DNA from: Pontivivens sp032464575
GTDB taxonomy: Bacteria > Pseudomonadota > Alphaproteobacteria > Rhodobacterales > Rhodobacteraceae
DNA length: 64,000 nucleotides
Assembly (NCBI GenBank): GCA_032464575.1
Contig: JAWDKM010000005.1
Location: 1-64,000 of the forward strand
Reading direction: 5' to 3'
Made by a program: the position numbers and the translations under genes
The notes under the pieces: model-generated
Told to the model about the DNA's origin: nothing
What the model saw: the letters and a program-made list of their open reading frames with translations, nothing else
Database searches by the model: none
Part shown: one piece after another, positions 1 through 8,650 of the stretch
How positions within the stretch are numbered: position 1 is the stretch's first letter
Layout: each line of letters starts with the position of its first letter

Positions 1-264
1 GAAAAACGGGCCGCATAGGCCCACTGATGCAACCGAAGGACCCCTCGATCCGCTGGAGCGAACGCGGGGCGCAGGTCAGGCTGCTTTCGATCCAGTCCAG
101 GCGAACTCACGCGGTCGGCCCGATACCGGTGCCAGCGAGTAGTCGCGCCTTCGCGGTTTTCCGAAGGGAGCCGACGCGGCCCTCCCCCTCACATCCTTTT
201 GCGTTTTCGCCCAGCCATGCCAAGATCGCCTCGGTTCAGACCGATCCTCGGGAGACACGGACAG
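1..264. other. Intergenic left edge, no gene supported
   Basis: No reading frame here looks like a protein; those that span it are mirrors or upstream extensions of the TRAP binding-protein gene. Bases 8-22 form a short hairpin (GGGCC, five-base loop, GGCCC) with a run of five A just left of it. Read on the minus strand this is a hairpin followed by five T, so it could terminate a leftward transcript, but no leftward gene is visible beside it. Promoter elements for the TRAP operon must lie in this stretch, although none is clear. Confidence 0.4.
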
Positions 265-1224
265 ATGAAACACCTGATGGCCCTCGCCGTCCTCGCCTGC
301 GCCGGACCGGCCGCGGCGCAAAGCTGGGACATGCCGACCCCCTATGGCGACAGCATCTTTCACACCGCGAACATCATGCAGTTCGCCAACGACGTGCTGG
401 ATGCGACCAACGGTGATCTCGACATCACCGTGCACTCCGCAGGGTCGCTGTTTCCCCACGCGGAGATCAAGAACGCCATCCGGTCCCAGCAGGTGCCGAT
501 CGGGGAATTCCTGTTGTCGCGCCTGTCGAACGAGGATGCGGCCTACGGCCTCGACAGCCAGCCGTTCCTCGCGACCTCCTATGCCGATGCGCGAAGCCTG
601 TGGGAGGCGCAGAAACCTGTGATCACGGAACTGCTCGGCGAGCAGGGGCTGATGCCGCTCTTCTCGGTCCCGTGGCCCGCGCAGGGGCTCTACACCAATG
701 GCGAGGTGACGACGGTCGAGGATCTCTCAGGACTTCGCTTCCGCGCCTACAACGCCCAGCTCGAGGAGTTCGCCCAGCTCGCAGGGGCCGCGCCCGTGCA
801 GGTCGAGGCGCCAGACATCCCACAGGCCTTCTCCACGGGCCAGGTCGAGGCGATGATGACCTCGCCGTCGACCGGCGTCAGCTCCACCGCATGGGACTTC
901 GTCAGCCACTACACGCCGGTCAACGCCTGGATCCCGAAGAACATCGTGGTCGTGAACCAGCGCGCCTTCGACCGGCTGGATCCCGAAACGCAGGAGGCGC
1001 TGATGACCGCCGCCGCCGCGGCCGAGGAGCGCGGCTGGCAGATGTCGGAGGCCGAGGCAAACGAGAAGACACAGGAGCTCGCCGACAACGGCATGGCGAT
1101 CCGCGAGCCGACGCCCGCGCTGAGCGCAGGGTTGGAGGCGATCGGGGCCGAGATGCTGACCGAGCTCACGGCCGGAGCGTCGGCCGAAGCGCGTCAGATC
1201 CTCGCCACCTTCGGCGCGAACTGA
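265..1224 (+). CDS. dctP: TRAP transporter substrate-binding protein (DctP family)
   Basis: This is the periplasmic binding protein of a tripartite ATP-independent transporter, which captures an organic acid or related solute and delivers it to the QM membrane proteins. The predicted 319 residues begin with a Sec signal peptide (MKHLMALAVLACAGPAAAQ, cleavage after AAA). The family's conserved Arg in a beta strand is seen as LRFRAYN near the middle, followed by the helix-rich C-terminal lobe. An upstream in-frame ATG at 199 would bury the signal peptide behind 22 basic residues, so ATG 265 with GGAGA at 251-255 was chosen. It is first in an operon with dctQ, which begins 6 bases after the stop. 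The substrate cannot be told from sequence. Confidence 0.9.
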   Translation: MKHLMALAVLACAGPAAAQSWDMPTPYGDSIFHTANIMQFANDVLDATNGDLDITVHSAGSLFPHAEIKNAIRSQQVPIGEFLLSRLSNEDAAYGLDSQPFLATSYADARSLWEAQKPVITELLGEQGLMPLFSVPWPAQGLYTNGEVTTVEDLSGLRFRAYNAQLEEFAQLAGAAPVQVEAPDIPQAFSTGQVEAMMTSPSTGVSSTAWDFVSHYTPVNAWIPKNIVVVNQRAFDRLDPETQEALMTAAAAAEERGWQMSEAEANEKTQELADNGMAIREPTPALSAGLEAIGAEMLTELTAGASAEARQILATFGAN

Positions 1225-1230
1225 GACGGG

Positions 1231-1758
1231 ATGGGCCGGGTGCTCGACCGTCTATACGACCTCGCCGGGGCGCTTGCCGCCCTGGCGATCGTCGGCATCT
1301 GCGCTGTGGTCTCCGCACAGATCGGGCTCAACATCCTCGCGCGCCTCGGCGGGCCGGGGCTGTCCTTCACCATCCCGTCCTACGCCGATTTCGCGGGCTT
1401 CGCGCTGGCCGCGGCCTCGTTCCTCGCCCTCGCCCACACCCTGCGGCGCGGCGGGCATATCCGGGTGACGCTGATCACCGGCCGCCTGCCCCGGCGTGCG
1501 ACCTGGGCGGCGGAGCTCGGCGTACTCGCTCTCGCCGCGGCCCTCTCGGCCTACGCGACCTTCTACTTCGCGCTGCTGATCGAGGAGAGCCTGCGTTACG
1601 GCGACATGTCGACCGGGATCGTCGCGATTCCGCTCTGGATCCCGCAGATGCCGGTCCTGATCGGCCTCGCGCTCCTGACCCTCGCCCTCGTCCACACGCT
1701 GATCGAGTCCGTCACGGCCCGCCGCCCCGTCCTGATCGACGAGACGCCGCAGGAGTGA
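1231..1758 (+). CDS. dctQ: TRAP transporter small permease (DctQ family)
   Basis: This is the small membrane subunit of the TRAP transporter, which pairs with DctM and couples solute uptake to a sodium or proton gradient. The 175 residues hold four hydrophobic segments, roughly at 10-30, 48-68, 88-110 and 130-150, as usual for the family. The second segment is followed by a basic stretch (HTLRRGGHIRVTL) typical of DctQ proteins. It starts 6 bases after dctP, so the two are co-transcribed. A 73-base gap with a short hairpin element separates it from dctM. Confidence 0.88.
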   Translation: MGRVLDRLYDLAGALAALAIVGICAVVSAQIGLNILARLGGPGLSFTIPSYADFAGFALAAASFLALAHTLRRGGHIRVTLITGRLPRRATWAAELGVLALAAALSAYATFYFALLIEESLRYGDMSTGIVAIPLWIPQMPVLIGLALLTLALVHTLIESVTARRPVLIDETPQE

Positions 1759-1782
1759 CGGCCCCGCTATCTCTTCTTCCAG

Positions 1783-1808
1783 TATCCCCGCCGGAGGCGC
1801 ACGCCTCC
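1783..1808. repeat. CCCCGCCGGAGGC-type intergenic element (short copy)
   Basis: The core TATCCCCGCCGGAGGC at 1783-1798 matches the arms of the long hairpin at 31999-32062. Here it folds with GCCTCC at 1803-1808 around a four-base loop. It lies between dctQ and dctM, inside what should be one operon, so it may trim or balance the transcript rather than end it. Confidence 0.6.
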
Positions 1809-1831
1809 CGCTCGCGCCCAAGGCCTGCCCC

Positions 1832-3130
1832 ATGTCCGACCCGCTCACCGCGCTGATCCTGCTGGGCCTGCTGCTCGGGCTGCTGGCGCTCGGCACGTGG
1901 GTGGCGCTGGCGCTGATGATGACGGCCTTCGTCGCCATCACCTTCTTCGCCAACCCGGACGCCGGGCTGGTGATGGCGACGACGATCTGGGGGCATTCGC
2001 ACAGCTGGGCGCTGGCGGCCCTGCCGCTCTTCATCCTCATGGGGGAGGTGCTGTTGCGCTCGCGGCTCAGTCAGGACATGTTCTCGGGCCTTGCACCGTG
2101 GCTGGGCCGCGCACCCGGGCGGCTCCTGCATGTGAACGTGATCGGCTGCGCGATCTTCGCTGCGGTCTCGGGCTCGTCGGCCGCGACGGCGGCGACCGTG
2201 GGCAAGATGAGCGTGCCGGAGCTGTCGTCGCGCGGGTATCCGGAGCGGCTGGTGCTCGGCACGCTGGCGGGCTCGGCCACGCTCGGCCTCCTGATCCCGC
2301 CCTCGATCATCCTGATCGTCTATGGCGTCGCGACCGAGCAGAGCATTGCGCGGCTCTTCGTCGCGGGCATCCTGCCGGGGCTGATGCTGGTGGGGCTCTT
2401 TGCGGGCTACGTCGCGGTGCGCGCCTGGCTCGACCCGGACCTCATCCCGCCCGCCCCGCCGCGGGAGCCGCTGATGGCGCGGCTCCGCGCCTCGCGCCGG
2501 CTGATCCCGGTGATCCTGCTGATCGGCGGCGTGATCGGCTCGATCTACACCGGTGTCGCCTCGCCCACTGACGCGGCGGCCCTCGGTGTCGTGCTCTCCC
2601 TGATCCTCGCGAGGCTCTCCGGCGGGTTCGGGCGGGCGGAGTTCATGGCGGCCTTGATGGGGGCCACCCGCACCTCCTGCATGATCGCGTTCATCCTGAT
2701 CGGGGCGGCGTTCCTGTCGATCTCCATGGGCTTCACGGGCCTGCCCCGCAATCTCGCGGCCTGGATCGGGCAATTCGGGCTGTCGCCCTACGCGCTCCTC
2801 GCCGTGCTGACGGTGTTCTTCGTGGTGCTGGGCTGCTTTCTCGACGGGATCTCGGTGGTGGTGCTCACGACCTCGATCATCCTGCCGATGGTGCAGGCGG
2901 TGGGGATCGATCCGCTCTGGTTCGGCATCTACCTCGTCATCGTGGTGGAGATGAGCCAGATCACGCCGCCGGTGGGCTTCAACCTCTTCGTGATCCAGGG
3001 CCTGACCGGAGTGAATATCCTGCGGGTGGCGCGGGCCGCCCTGCCCTTCTTCCTGCTGCTTTTGCTGGGGCTTGCGCTCATCACGATCTTTCCGGGGATC
3101 GTGACGGCGCTGCCCTCGGCCATGGGCTAG
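1832..3130 (+). CDS. dctM: TRAP transporter large permease (DctM family)
   Basis: This is the large transport subunit of the TRAP system, in the inner membrane, which carries the solute pathway. The 432 residues match the family's usual length and contain about twelve hydrophobic segments. Family features include an early SGSSAATAATVGKM segment around residues 110-125 and a PPSIILIVYG segment just after it. Near the C-terminus QITPPVGFNLFVIQ is typical of DctM. The gene ends tail to tail with the DMT exporter gene on the other strand, and the two stop codons overlap (3127-3130). Confidence 0.92.
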   Translation: MSDPLTALILLGLLLGLLALGTWVALALMMTAFVAITFFANPDAGLVMATTIWGHSHSWALAALPLFILMGEVLLRSRLSQDMFSGLAPWLGRAPGRLLHVNVIGCAIFAAVSGSSAATAATVGKMSVPELSSRGYPERLVLGTLAGSATLGLLIPPSIILIVYGVATEQSIARLFVAGILPGLMLVGLFAGYVAVRAWLDPDLIPPAPPREPLMARLRASRRLIPVILLIGGVIGSIYTGVASPTDAAALGVVLSLILARLSGGFGRAEFMAALMGATRTSCMIAFILIGAAFLSISMGFTGLPRNLAAWIGQFGLSPYALLAVLTVFFVVLGCFLDGISVVVLTTSIILPMVQAVGIDPLWFGIYLVIVVEMSQITPPVGFNLFVIQGLTGVNILRVARAALPFFLLLLLGLALITIFPGIVTALPSAMG

Positions 3131-4041
3131 GAGCGCGCACGCCGGCCGCCGAGGGAAACCAACGCGATGCCCGCCGCGATGAGCCCCGCGCCGAGGGCGA
3201 GGCCACCGGGCGGCGCTTCACCGAGAAGCAGGATCGCCGCGGGTACGGCGACGATCGCGCCGACCGCGCCCAGCAGGCTGAGGAGCACCGGGCCACCGGT
3301 CCGCTGGAGCACGAAGAGCAGCAGGAACTGCGCGGTGAAGATCGCGGCCTGCACCACGATCAGCCCCAGTGGGGCCACCCAGGCCTCCGGCAAACGCAGG
3401 GTGAACCCCGGTAGCAGACCGGCGAGGAGCAGCATCGCGGCAGCCGCGACCATCATGCCGGGCGCGAGCTCGGACGGGCGCAGCCCCGGCGGCCAGCGCA
3501 TGGTGCGGTAGAGGTTGCCGATGGCGAGCAGCACGGGGCCGAGCAGGCTCAAGAGCACCCAGCCCACCGCCGCATCGGGCGCGGCCAGCTTCTCGAAGGC
3601 CAGCACGCCCGCCCCGGCGAGCGCCGCCGCCACGCCCGCCGCGCGCATCGGCTGGAACCGCTCCAGCCCGAAGGCGAGCGCGCCCAGATAGGTGAGCAGC
3701 GGCGGCAGGGTGATCGTCAGCGAGACGAAGCCGACGCCGACCTGCGGCACGGCGGAAAAGAAGATCAGGTTCGAACCCGCGACCGTCACGAAGGCCGCGA
3801 TGGTGAAGTAGACCACCGTGCGTCGCGTGACCGGCGGCAGTGCATCCCGCCGGAAGGCAAGCAGAAGCAGCATCGCGGCCGCTCCGACGATCGACCAGGC
3901 GAGAAACGGAAGCGGCGCGAGGCCCAGATCCCCCGCCACCCGTGCCAGCGTCGTGGACGCGCCAAGGCACGCGCCGGCCGCGAACAGCGACAGGAGGGCC
4001 GTCAGGCCGCTTCCGGCACCGGTCGTTCCCGTATCGCTCAT
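3127..4041 (-). CDS. DMT superfamily (EamA-type) transporter
   Basis: This is a drug/metabolite transporter family membrane protein, probably an exporter of amino acids, metabolites or drugs. The 304 residues contain ten hydrophobic segments in two five-helix EamA repeats (about 10-145 and 155-300). The first helix has the usual small-residue-rich start. It is transcribed away from a MarR regulator gene. The 87-base space between the two holds an 18-base palindrome of the kind MarR proteins bind, so it is probably the regulated target. The substrate is unknown. Confidence 0.85.
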   Translation of the reverse strand: MSDTGTTGAGSGLTALLSLFAAGACLGASTTLARVAGDLGLAPLPFLAWSIVGAAAMLLLLAFRRDALPPVTRRTVVYFTIAAFVTVAGSNLIFFSAVPQVGVGFVSLTITLPPLLTYLGALAFGLERFQPMRAAGVAAALAGAGVLAFEKLAAPDAAVGWVLLSLLGPVLLAIGNLYRTMRWPPGLRPSELAPGMMVAAAAMLLLAGLLPGFTLRLPEAWVAPLGLIVVQAAIFTAQFLLLFVLQRTGGPVLLSLLGAVGAIVAVPAAILLLGEAPPGGLALGAGLIAAGIALVSLGGRRARS

Positions 4042-4083
4042 CCCGGTCCTCCTTCTTCCGTTGCCCTCTCACATGGGATATTA

Positions 4084-4101
4084 TATCTCGACATCAAGAT
4101 A
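4084..4101. promoter_or_regulatory. Probable MarR operator
   Basis: TATCTCGACATCAAGATA is an inverted repeat with nine-base half-sites that differ at two positions. It lies between the divergent EamA exporter and MarR genes, 28 bases upstream of the MarR start. Known MarR-family operators of the TATCT-GA--TC-AGATA type have this form, so binding by the adjacent regulator and control of both genes is a reasonable inference. Confidence 0.7.
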
Positions 4102-4128
4102 CTTTTCACCGAAAGAACGAGGTTGGGG

Positions 4129-4626
4129 ATGGAGCGGTCCGAACTGGAGGCGATCGAAGGGCAATGGCGGCGCGAGCGGCCCGATCTCGATCCGCTCTGC
4201 ATGATCGTGTGCGGTTCGGTCTGGCGGGCCGGACGGCGGCTGATGGCGGGTTTGCAGGAGAACCTCGACCGGTTCGGCCTCGATTTCGCAGGGCTCGACG
4301 TGCTGCTGACGCTTCGCCGGCAGGGCGCAGGGCAGAGCATGTCGCCCGGTGCGATGGCGGCGGACATGATGCTGTCCAGCGGCGCGATGACCGCCCGGCT
4401 CGACCGGCTGGAGACGCGTGGCCTGCTGCGCCGCAGCCCCGACCCCGACGACCGGCGCGGCGTCCGGATCGCCCTGACCGAAGAGGGGTTCGCCCTGGCC
4501 GACCGGCTGGTCACGGCGCATGTGGCGGTGGAGCAATCGATGCTGTCGAAGTTGCAGATCGAAGAGCAAAAGAAATTGTCGGAGTTTTTATCGCGCGTCG
4601 CAGACGAAGACCCAATGCAATCTTAA
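4129..4626 (+). CDS. MarR family transcriptional regulator
   Basis: This 165-residue DNA-binding repressor probably controls the divergent EamA exporter and itself. A winged helix-turn-helix covers about residues 55-125. The recognition region is seen as MMLSSGAMTARLDRLETRG, followed by the wing sequence RSPDPDDRRGVRIALTEEG, which is the MarR signature DxRxxxxxLT. ATG 4129 was preferred to the TTG two codons earlier because ACGAGG sits six bases upstream. The ligand is unknown. Confidence 0.88.
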   Translation: MERSELEAIEGQWRRERPDLDPLCMIVCGSVWRAGRRLMAGLQENLDRFGLDFAGLDVLLTLRRQGAGQSMSPGAMAADMMLSSGAMTARLDRLETRGLLRRSPDPDDRRGVRIALTEEGFALADRLVTAHVAVEQSMLSKLQIEEQKKLSEFLSRVADEDPMQS

Positions 4627-4818
4627 GTAGAGTCGACTAGGACTGGCGCAGCGTCACTTCAAAGCCACAAGGTTTATATATCACCCCACTGTCAAGGCTC
4701 GACTGTAGCGCCGCGCACATAAGTGCAGCAAATTCTAATCAATGTTGAAGTGGTTGGGTTGTCGGCCGAAACCGTCGTCGGAATAAGATGGTCGTGCCGC
4801 AGGGATGGGTGGGGATCC
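4627..4818. other. Intergenic region upstream of the response regulator
   Basis: The 192 bases between the MarR gene and the response regulator start are more AT-rich than the genes around them and contain no supported coding sequence. A GTG at 4723 would add 32 poorly conserved-looking residues to the regulator, so this stretch is more likely its leader and promoter. No terminator hairpin is obvious. Confidence 0.4.
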
Positions 4819-5526
4819 GTGTCCGGAAGTGTACTGATAGTCGATGAAGACGCGGCAACGCGTCAGGAAATCTCGCACGAGCTGTCGCGTCATGGCTTCG
4901 CGGTGGAGACCGCGAAGTCCACGCACCAGGCCAGGGACCTCGTGTCCACGCGGCATTTCGATCTCACGCTGCTCGAGGCCGATCAGCCGGGCGACGAGGG
5001 GCTGGTGCTCACGCAGTGGCTGGTCGAGGGCGCGGGCGTCAGCGTCATCGTGCTGTCGCGGCGCGCCGACGTGCCGCGGCAGGTGCAGGCGCTCGAACTC
5101 GGCGCCAGCGACTACATCGGCAAGCCGTTCCACATGATCGAACTGGTGGCGCGGGTGAAGAACGCGCTGCGCGTCCGCCCCAGCCGTGCGGGGGAGAGCG
5201 GGATGGCGCTGCGCTACCGCTTCGGCGAATGGCAGCTCGACACCATCCGGCGGGAGATGAGCCGGAGCACCAGCGGCCGCACGGAGCACCTGTCGGCCTC
5301 CGAACTCAGCTTGCTGCTCACCTTCCTGCGCCAGCCGCACCAGATCATCCGGCGCGACATACTCGCAGCCACGATGGGCGTGCGGGGCAGCTCGGACCGC
5401 TCGGTCGACGCGCTGGTCAGCAAGCTCCGGCGCAAGCTGGAACAGGACCCCAAGGAACCGACCTACATCCAGACGGTCTGGGCCCGCGGCTATCGCTTCG
5501 CCGCGCCGGTGCAGGAGCTCGGCTGA
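4819..5526 (+). CDS. OmpR/PhoB-type response regulator with Glu at the phosphoacceptor site
   Basis: This is a two-domain transcription factor: an N-terminal receiver (1-115) and a C-terminal winged-helix DNA-binding domain (about 130-230, ending in the usual IQTVWARGYRF). Most receiver landmarks are present: the acidic pair D9/E10, S80 and K102 in GKPF. However, the phosphoacceptor position reads LLEADQPG instead of LLDxxxPG, so E53 replaces Asp. Glu can mimic phosphorylation, so the protein may be always active or act without a kinase. No histidine kinase lies next to it. GTG 4819 was chosen for its GGTGGGG upstream and because it opens directly on the receiver strand. The targets are unknown. 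Confidence 0.85.
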   Translation: MSGSVLIVDEDAATRQEISHELSRHGFAVETAKSTHQARDLVSTRHFDLTLLEADQPGDEGLVLTQWLVEGAGVSVIVLSRRADVPRQVQALELGASDYIGKPFHMIELVARVKNALRVRPSRAGESGMALRYRFGEWQLDTIRREMSRSTSGRTEHLSASELSLLLTFLRQPHQIIRRDILAATMGVRGSSDRSVDALVSKLRRKLEQDPKEPTYIQTVWARGYRFAAPVQELG

Positions 5527-5538
5527 TCCGGTCGTCGC

Positions 5539-8500
5539 CTACTGGGCGGCGATGCGCGTCTCCTCCTCGAACGGCGGCTCGTCCGGTGCCTCGGCCTTCC
5601 GGTCCCGCTCCGCCCTGCGCTCCTTGCGCAGATAGGTGTGGTAGAGCACCGGCACGCCGATCAGTGTGAGGATGGAGGCAAAGCCCAGGCCCGCCATGAT
5701 CGTCACCGCCATCGAGGCGAAGAAGGCGTCGGTCAGGAGCGGCACCATGCCGAGGATCGTTGTGGCCGCGGCCAGCACCACCGGCCGCAGGCGGCTGACG
5801 GAGGCGGTGACGATGGCCTCCGACTGCGGCAGGCCCTCCTCTTCCTTCTGGGCATCGATCTCCTCGACCAGCACGATGGCGTTCTTGATGAGCATGCCAG
5901 AGAGGCTCAGAAGGCCCAGGAGGGCCGTGAAGCTGAACGGCAGCCCGGTGAAGAGCAGGCCCAGTGCCACCCCGTTCACCGCCATCGGCACAATGGTCCA
6001 GATCACCGCCGTCTGGCGCAGCTTGCCGAACAGCAGCACGGTGATCAGCAGCATCACCCCGAAGGAGAGGGGCATCTGCTTGCCGAGGCTCGTCTGTGCT
6101 TCGGTCGAGCTCTCGTACTCGCCGCCCCACTCCAGGCGGTAGCCCGGCGGCAGCTCGATCGCCTCGATGGCGCTGCGGACCTGACCGAAGGCCTCGGGCG
6201 CGAGCACGCCGGGCACGGTGAAGGCCTGGACGCTGATCGTGGGGACGCGGTCGCGCCGCTCGATCAGCGTATCGCGCGACACGACGTCGAAGCCGTCGAT
6301 GACCTGGTCGAGCGCGGTGTAGTCCTCGCCCGCATCCGAATAGATCACCTGGTCGAGGATCCGGCCGTCCTCCGTCGTGTCGTCGCGCGGCGTGCGCACG
6401 ATCATGGGGATGAGCCGGTCGCGCTCACGATAGGTGCCCGCCCGGATGCCGTCGGTGGCAAGCGCCGTGGCCTCGGCCACATCCGTGCGCGCGATCCCCA
6501 GTGCCTGCGCGCGCTCGGTCGCGAAGACCGGGCGGGTGACGAACTCGCGCTGCCGCCAGTCGGACCGCTCGGTCTGCAGCACAGAGGTCTCGGTCTCGAG
6601 GATCTGTTGCGCCTCGTCGGCGATCGCGCGCAGCACGTCGGCGTCGGGGCCTGAGAAGCGGGCCTCCACATCGGCGCCGGTGGCGGGGCCGTAGATGATC
6701 TGTTCCACCCGCGTCTCCGCCCAGGGGACCGCATCGGTGGCGAAGGCGGCCAGATCGTCGCGCAGCGCCGGGATCGCCTCCGAGCTTGCGGCCCGGATCA
6801 CGAGTTGCCCATAGGACGGATCCGGCTGCTCCGGCGTATAGGTGAGCAGGAAGCGGGTGAAACCCTGTCCTGCGCTGGAAGTTACCGACACCACGTCGTC
6901 CCGCTCCAGCAACCAGTCCTCGATGATGGCGAGGTCCGCCACCGTCTCATCGATCCGGGTGCCCTGCGCGGCCTTGTAGTTGAGGTAGAAGATCGGCGTA
7001 TCGGAGGGCGGGAAGAATTGCTGGCGCACCATCCCGAAGGCCGCAAAGCAGGCCACCGTGCCGCCGACCAGCGCCACGATGACCAGCCAGCGCACCCGCA
7101 GCGCCCCGCGCAGCAGGGCGCCATAGGCCCGGAAGAAGCGGGTGTCGTAGGGATCGTCATCGTCCCCGCCGCTCGTCCTGAAGAAATAGCTGCCCAGAAG
7201 CGGCGTCACCGTGATGGCGAGCAGCCAGGACAGGAGCAGCGAGATCCCGATCACGGCGAAGAGCGAGAACAGGAACTCGCCCGACGCGTCAGGGCTGAGC
7301 CCGATCCCGGCGAAGGCCATGATGCCGATGATCGTGGCGCCCAGAAGCGGGATCTGCGTGCGCCGCGCGGCCTCCGCCGCCGCCTCGACCGCCTTGCGGC
7401 CGCGGCGCATCTGGATCTGCATGCTCTCGGCCACCACGATGGCGTTGTCCACGAGCATGCCCATCGCGATGATGAGGGCACCCAGACTGATCCGCTCGAC
7501 CTTGATGTCGAAGAGGAACATGAAGAAGAAGCTGAAGCTGACCGTCAGCAGGAGCGAGACGCCGACCACGACCGCCGCGCGCCACCCCATGAAGAGCGCG
7601 AGCACGCCGATAACGACGGAGACGGAGAGAACGAGGCTCGTCACGAAGGAGCCGTTGGCCTCGTCCACCACGACGTGCTGCTCGTAGATCGGCAGGAGCT
7701 CGACGCCCACAGGCAGGACGGGCTCGATCTCGGTCAGCCGCTGCTCGACCCGCTCGCCGACCGTCACGATGTTCTCGGAGGTCAGACCCGCGATGCCGAG
7801 GGAGAAGGCGCGCACACCGTTGTGGTGGATGACATGCTCGGGATCGTCCACGCGGTCGCGGTAGACCTGCGCGACATCGGCGAGGTTCAGCACCTCGCCG
7901 CCCACACCGAACGAGAGTGCGCCGACCTCGCTGACGGTGTCGTCGCCCTCCGGCGCATCGATGCGCAGGTCGCGCGGCCCGTTGTCCGCGGTGCCGGTGG
8001 GCGCGATGACATCGGCGTTGCCGACCGCGTCGAGGATCACGCTCGGCGGCACGCCGAGATTGACGAGCGTCTGCGTCGACGGCTCGATGAAGATCGCCTC
8101 TTCCGGCAGACCGCGCAGCTCCACGTCCGCCACGCCGTCCACGGCCAGCATCTCCCGCCGGATGTAGTTGGCGATGTCCCAGATCTCGGAGTCGGTGAAG
8201 CCCTCGGCCGTGACGGAATAGTAGATACCGTAGACGTCGCCGAAATTGTCGTTGATGATCGGCGCCATGGCACCCTGCGGCAGGTCGGGCTGCGCATCGG
8301 CCACGCGGTCGCGCATGTCGTCCCAGACCTGCGGCAGCTCGGTCCCGTCATACTGGTCCTTGATCTCCACCTCGATGACGGAGAGGCCCGGCGTGTTGCG
8401 CGAGGTCACGGTGTCGACCTCGTCCATGTTCTGGATCTCGCTCTCCAGCACCTCCGAGACCTCGATGGAGACCTCGGATGCCGTCGCGCCCGGATAGGGC

Positions 8501-8646
8501 GTGATGACGAGCGCCGATTTCAGTGTGAAGACCGGGTCCTCGAGCTTGCCGACGGCCAGGTAGCCCGCCGTTCCGCCGAAGATACAGAACAGCATCAGAA
8601 GCCACGTGTAGAGCGGCTTCTCGATGGAGAGGCGGGCGATCTGCAT
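5539..8646 (-). CDS. RND efflux transporter permease (AcrB/HAE1-like)
   Basis: This is an inner-membrane proton-driven efflux pump of the resistance-nodulation-division family. The 1035 residues match the usual size. There is one N-terminal helix, a large periplasmic porter domain, a helix bundle (about 330-540), a second porter domain and a second helix bundle (about 850-1010). The segment ALIIAMGMLVDNAIVVAESM around residue 395 is the typical helix-4 region with its Asp. The adaptor gene begins 4 bases upstream, so the two are one operon. No TolC-like outer-membrane gene is nearby, so the pump would borrow one from elsewhere. Control by the divergent TetR protein is likely. The substrate is unknown. 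Confidence 0.92.
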   Translation of the reverse strand: MQIARLSIEKPLYTWLLMLFCIFGGTAGYLAVGKLEDPVFTLKSALVITPYPGATASEVSIEVSEVLESEIQNMDEVDTVTSRNTPGLSVIEVEIKDQYDGTELPQVWDDMRDRVADAQPDLPQGAMAPIINDNFGDVYGIYYSVTAEGFTDSEIWDIANYIRREMLAVDGVADVELRGLPEEAIFIEPSTQTLVNLGVPPSVILDAVGNADVIAPTGTADNGPRDLRIDAPEGDDTVSEVGALSFGVGGEVLNLADVAQVYRDRVDDPEHVIHHNGVRAFSLGIAGLTSENIVTVGERVEQRLTEIEPVLPVGVELLPIYEQHVVVDEANGSFVTSLVLSVSVVIGVLALFMGWRAAVVVGVSLLLTVSFSFFFMFLFDIKVERISLGALIIAMGMLVDNAIVVAESMQIQMRRGRKAVEAAAEAARRTQIPLLGATIIGIMAFAGIGLSPDASGEFLFSLFAVIGISLLLSWLLAITVTPLLGSYFFRTSGGDDDDPYDTRFFRAYGALLRGALRVRWLVIVALVGGTVACFAAFGMVRQQFFPPSDTPIFYLNYKAAQGTRIDETVADLAIIEDWLLERDDVVSVTSSAGQGFTRFLLTYTPEQPDPSYGQLVIRAASSEAIPALRDDLAAFATDAVPWAETRVEQIIYGPATGADVEARFSGPDADVLRAIADEAQQILETETSVLQTERSDWRQREFVTRPVFATERAQALGIARTDVAEATALATDGIRAGTYRERDRLIPMIVRTPRDDTTEDGRILDQVIYSDAGEDYTALDQVIDGFDVVSRDTLIERRDRVPTISVQAFTVPGVLAPEAFGQVRSAIEAIELPPGYRLEWGGEYESSTEAQTSLGKQMPLSFGVMLLITVLLFGKLRQTAVIWTIVPMAVNGVALGLLFTGLPFSFTALLGLLSLSGMLIKNAIVLVEEIDAQKEEEGLPQSEAIVTASVSRLRPVVLAAATTILGMVPLLTDAFFASMAVTIMAGLGFASILTLIGVPVLYHTYLRKERRAERDRKAEAPDEPPFEEETRIAAQ

Positions 8647-8650
8647 GGGC

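Noticed and set aside
8..22. Hairpin followed by T run on the minus strand as a terminator
   Set aside because: The stem is only five pairs and no leftward gene lies beside it, so it was described only within the edge region.
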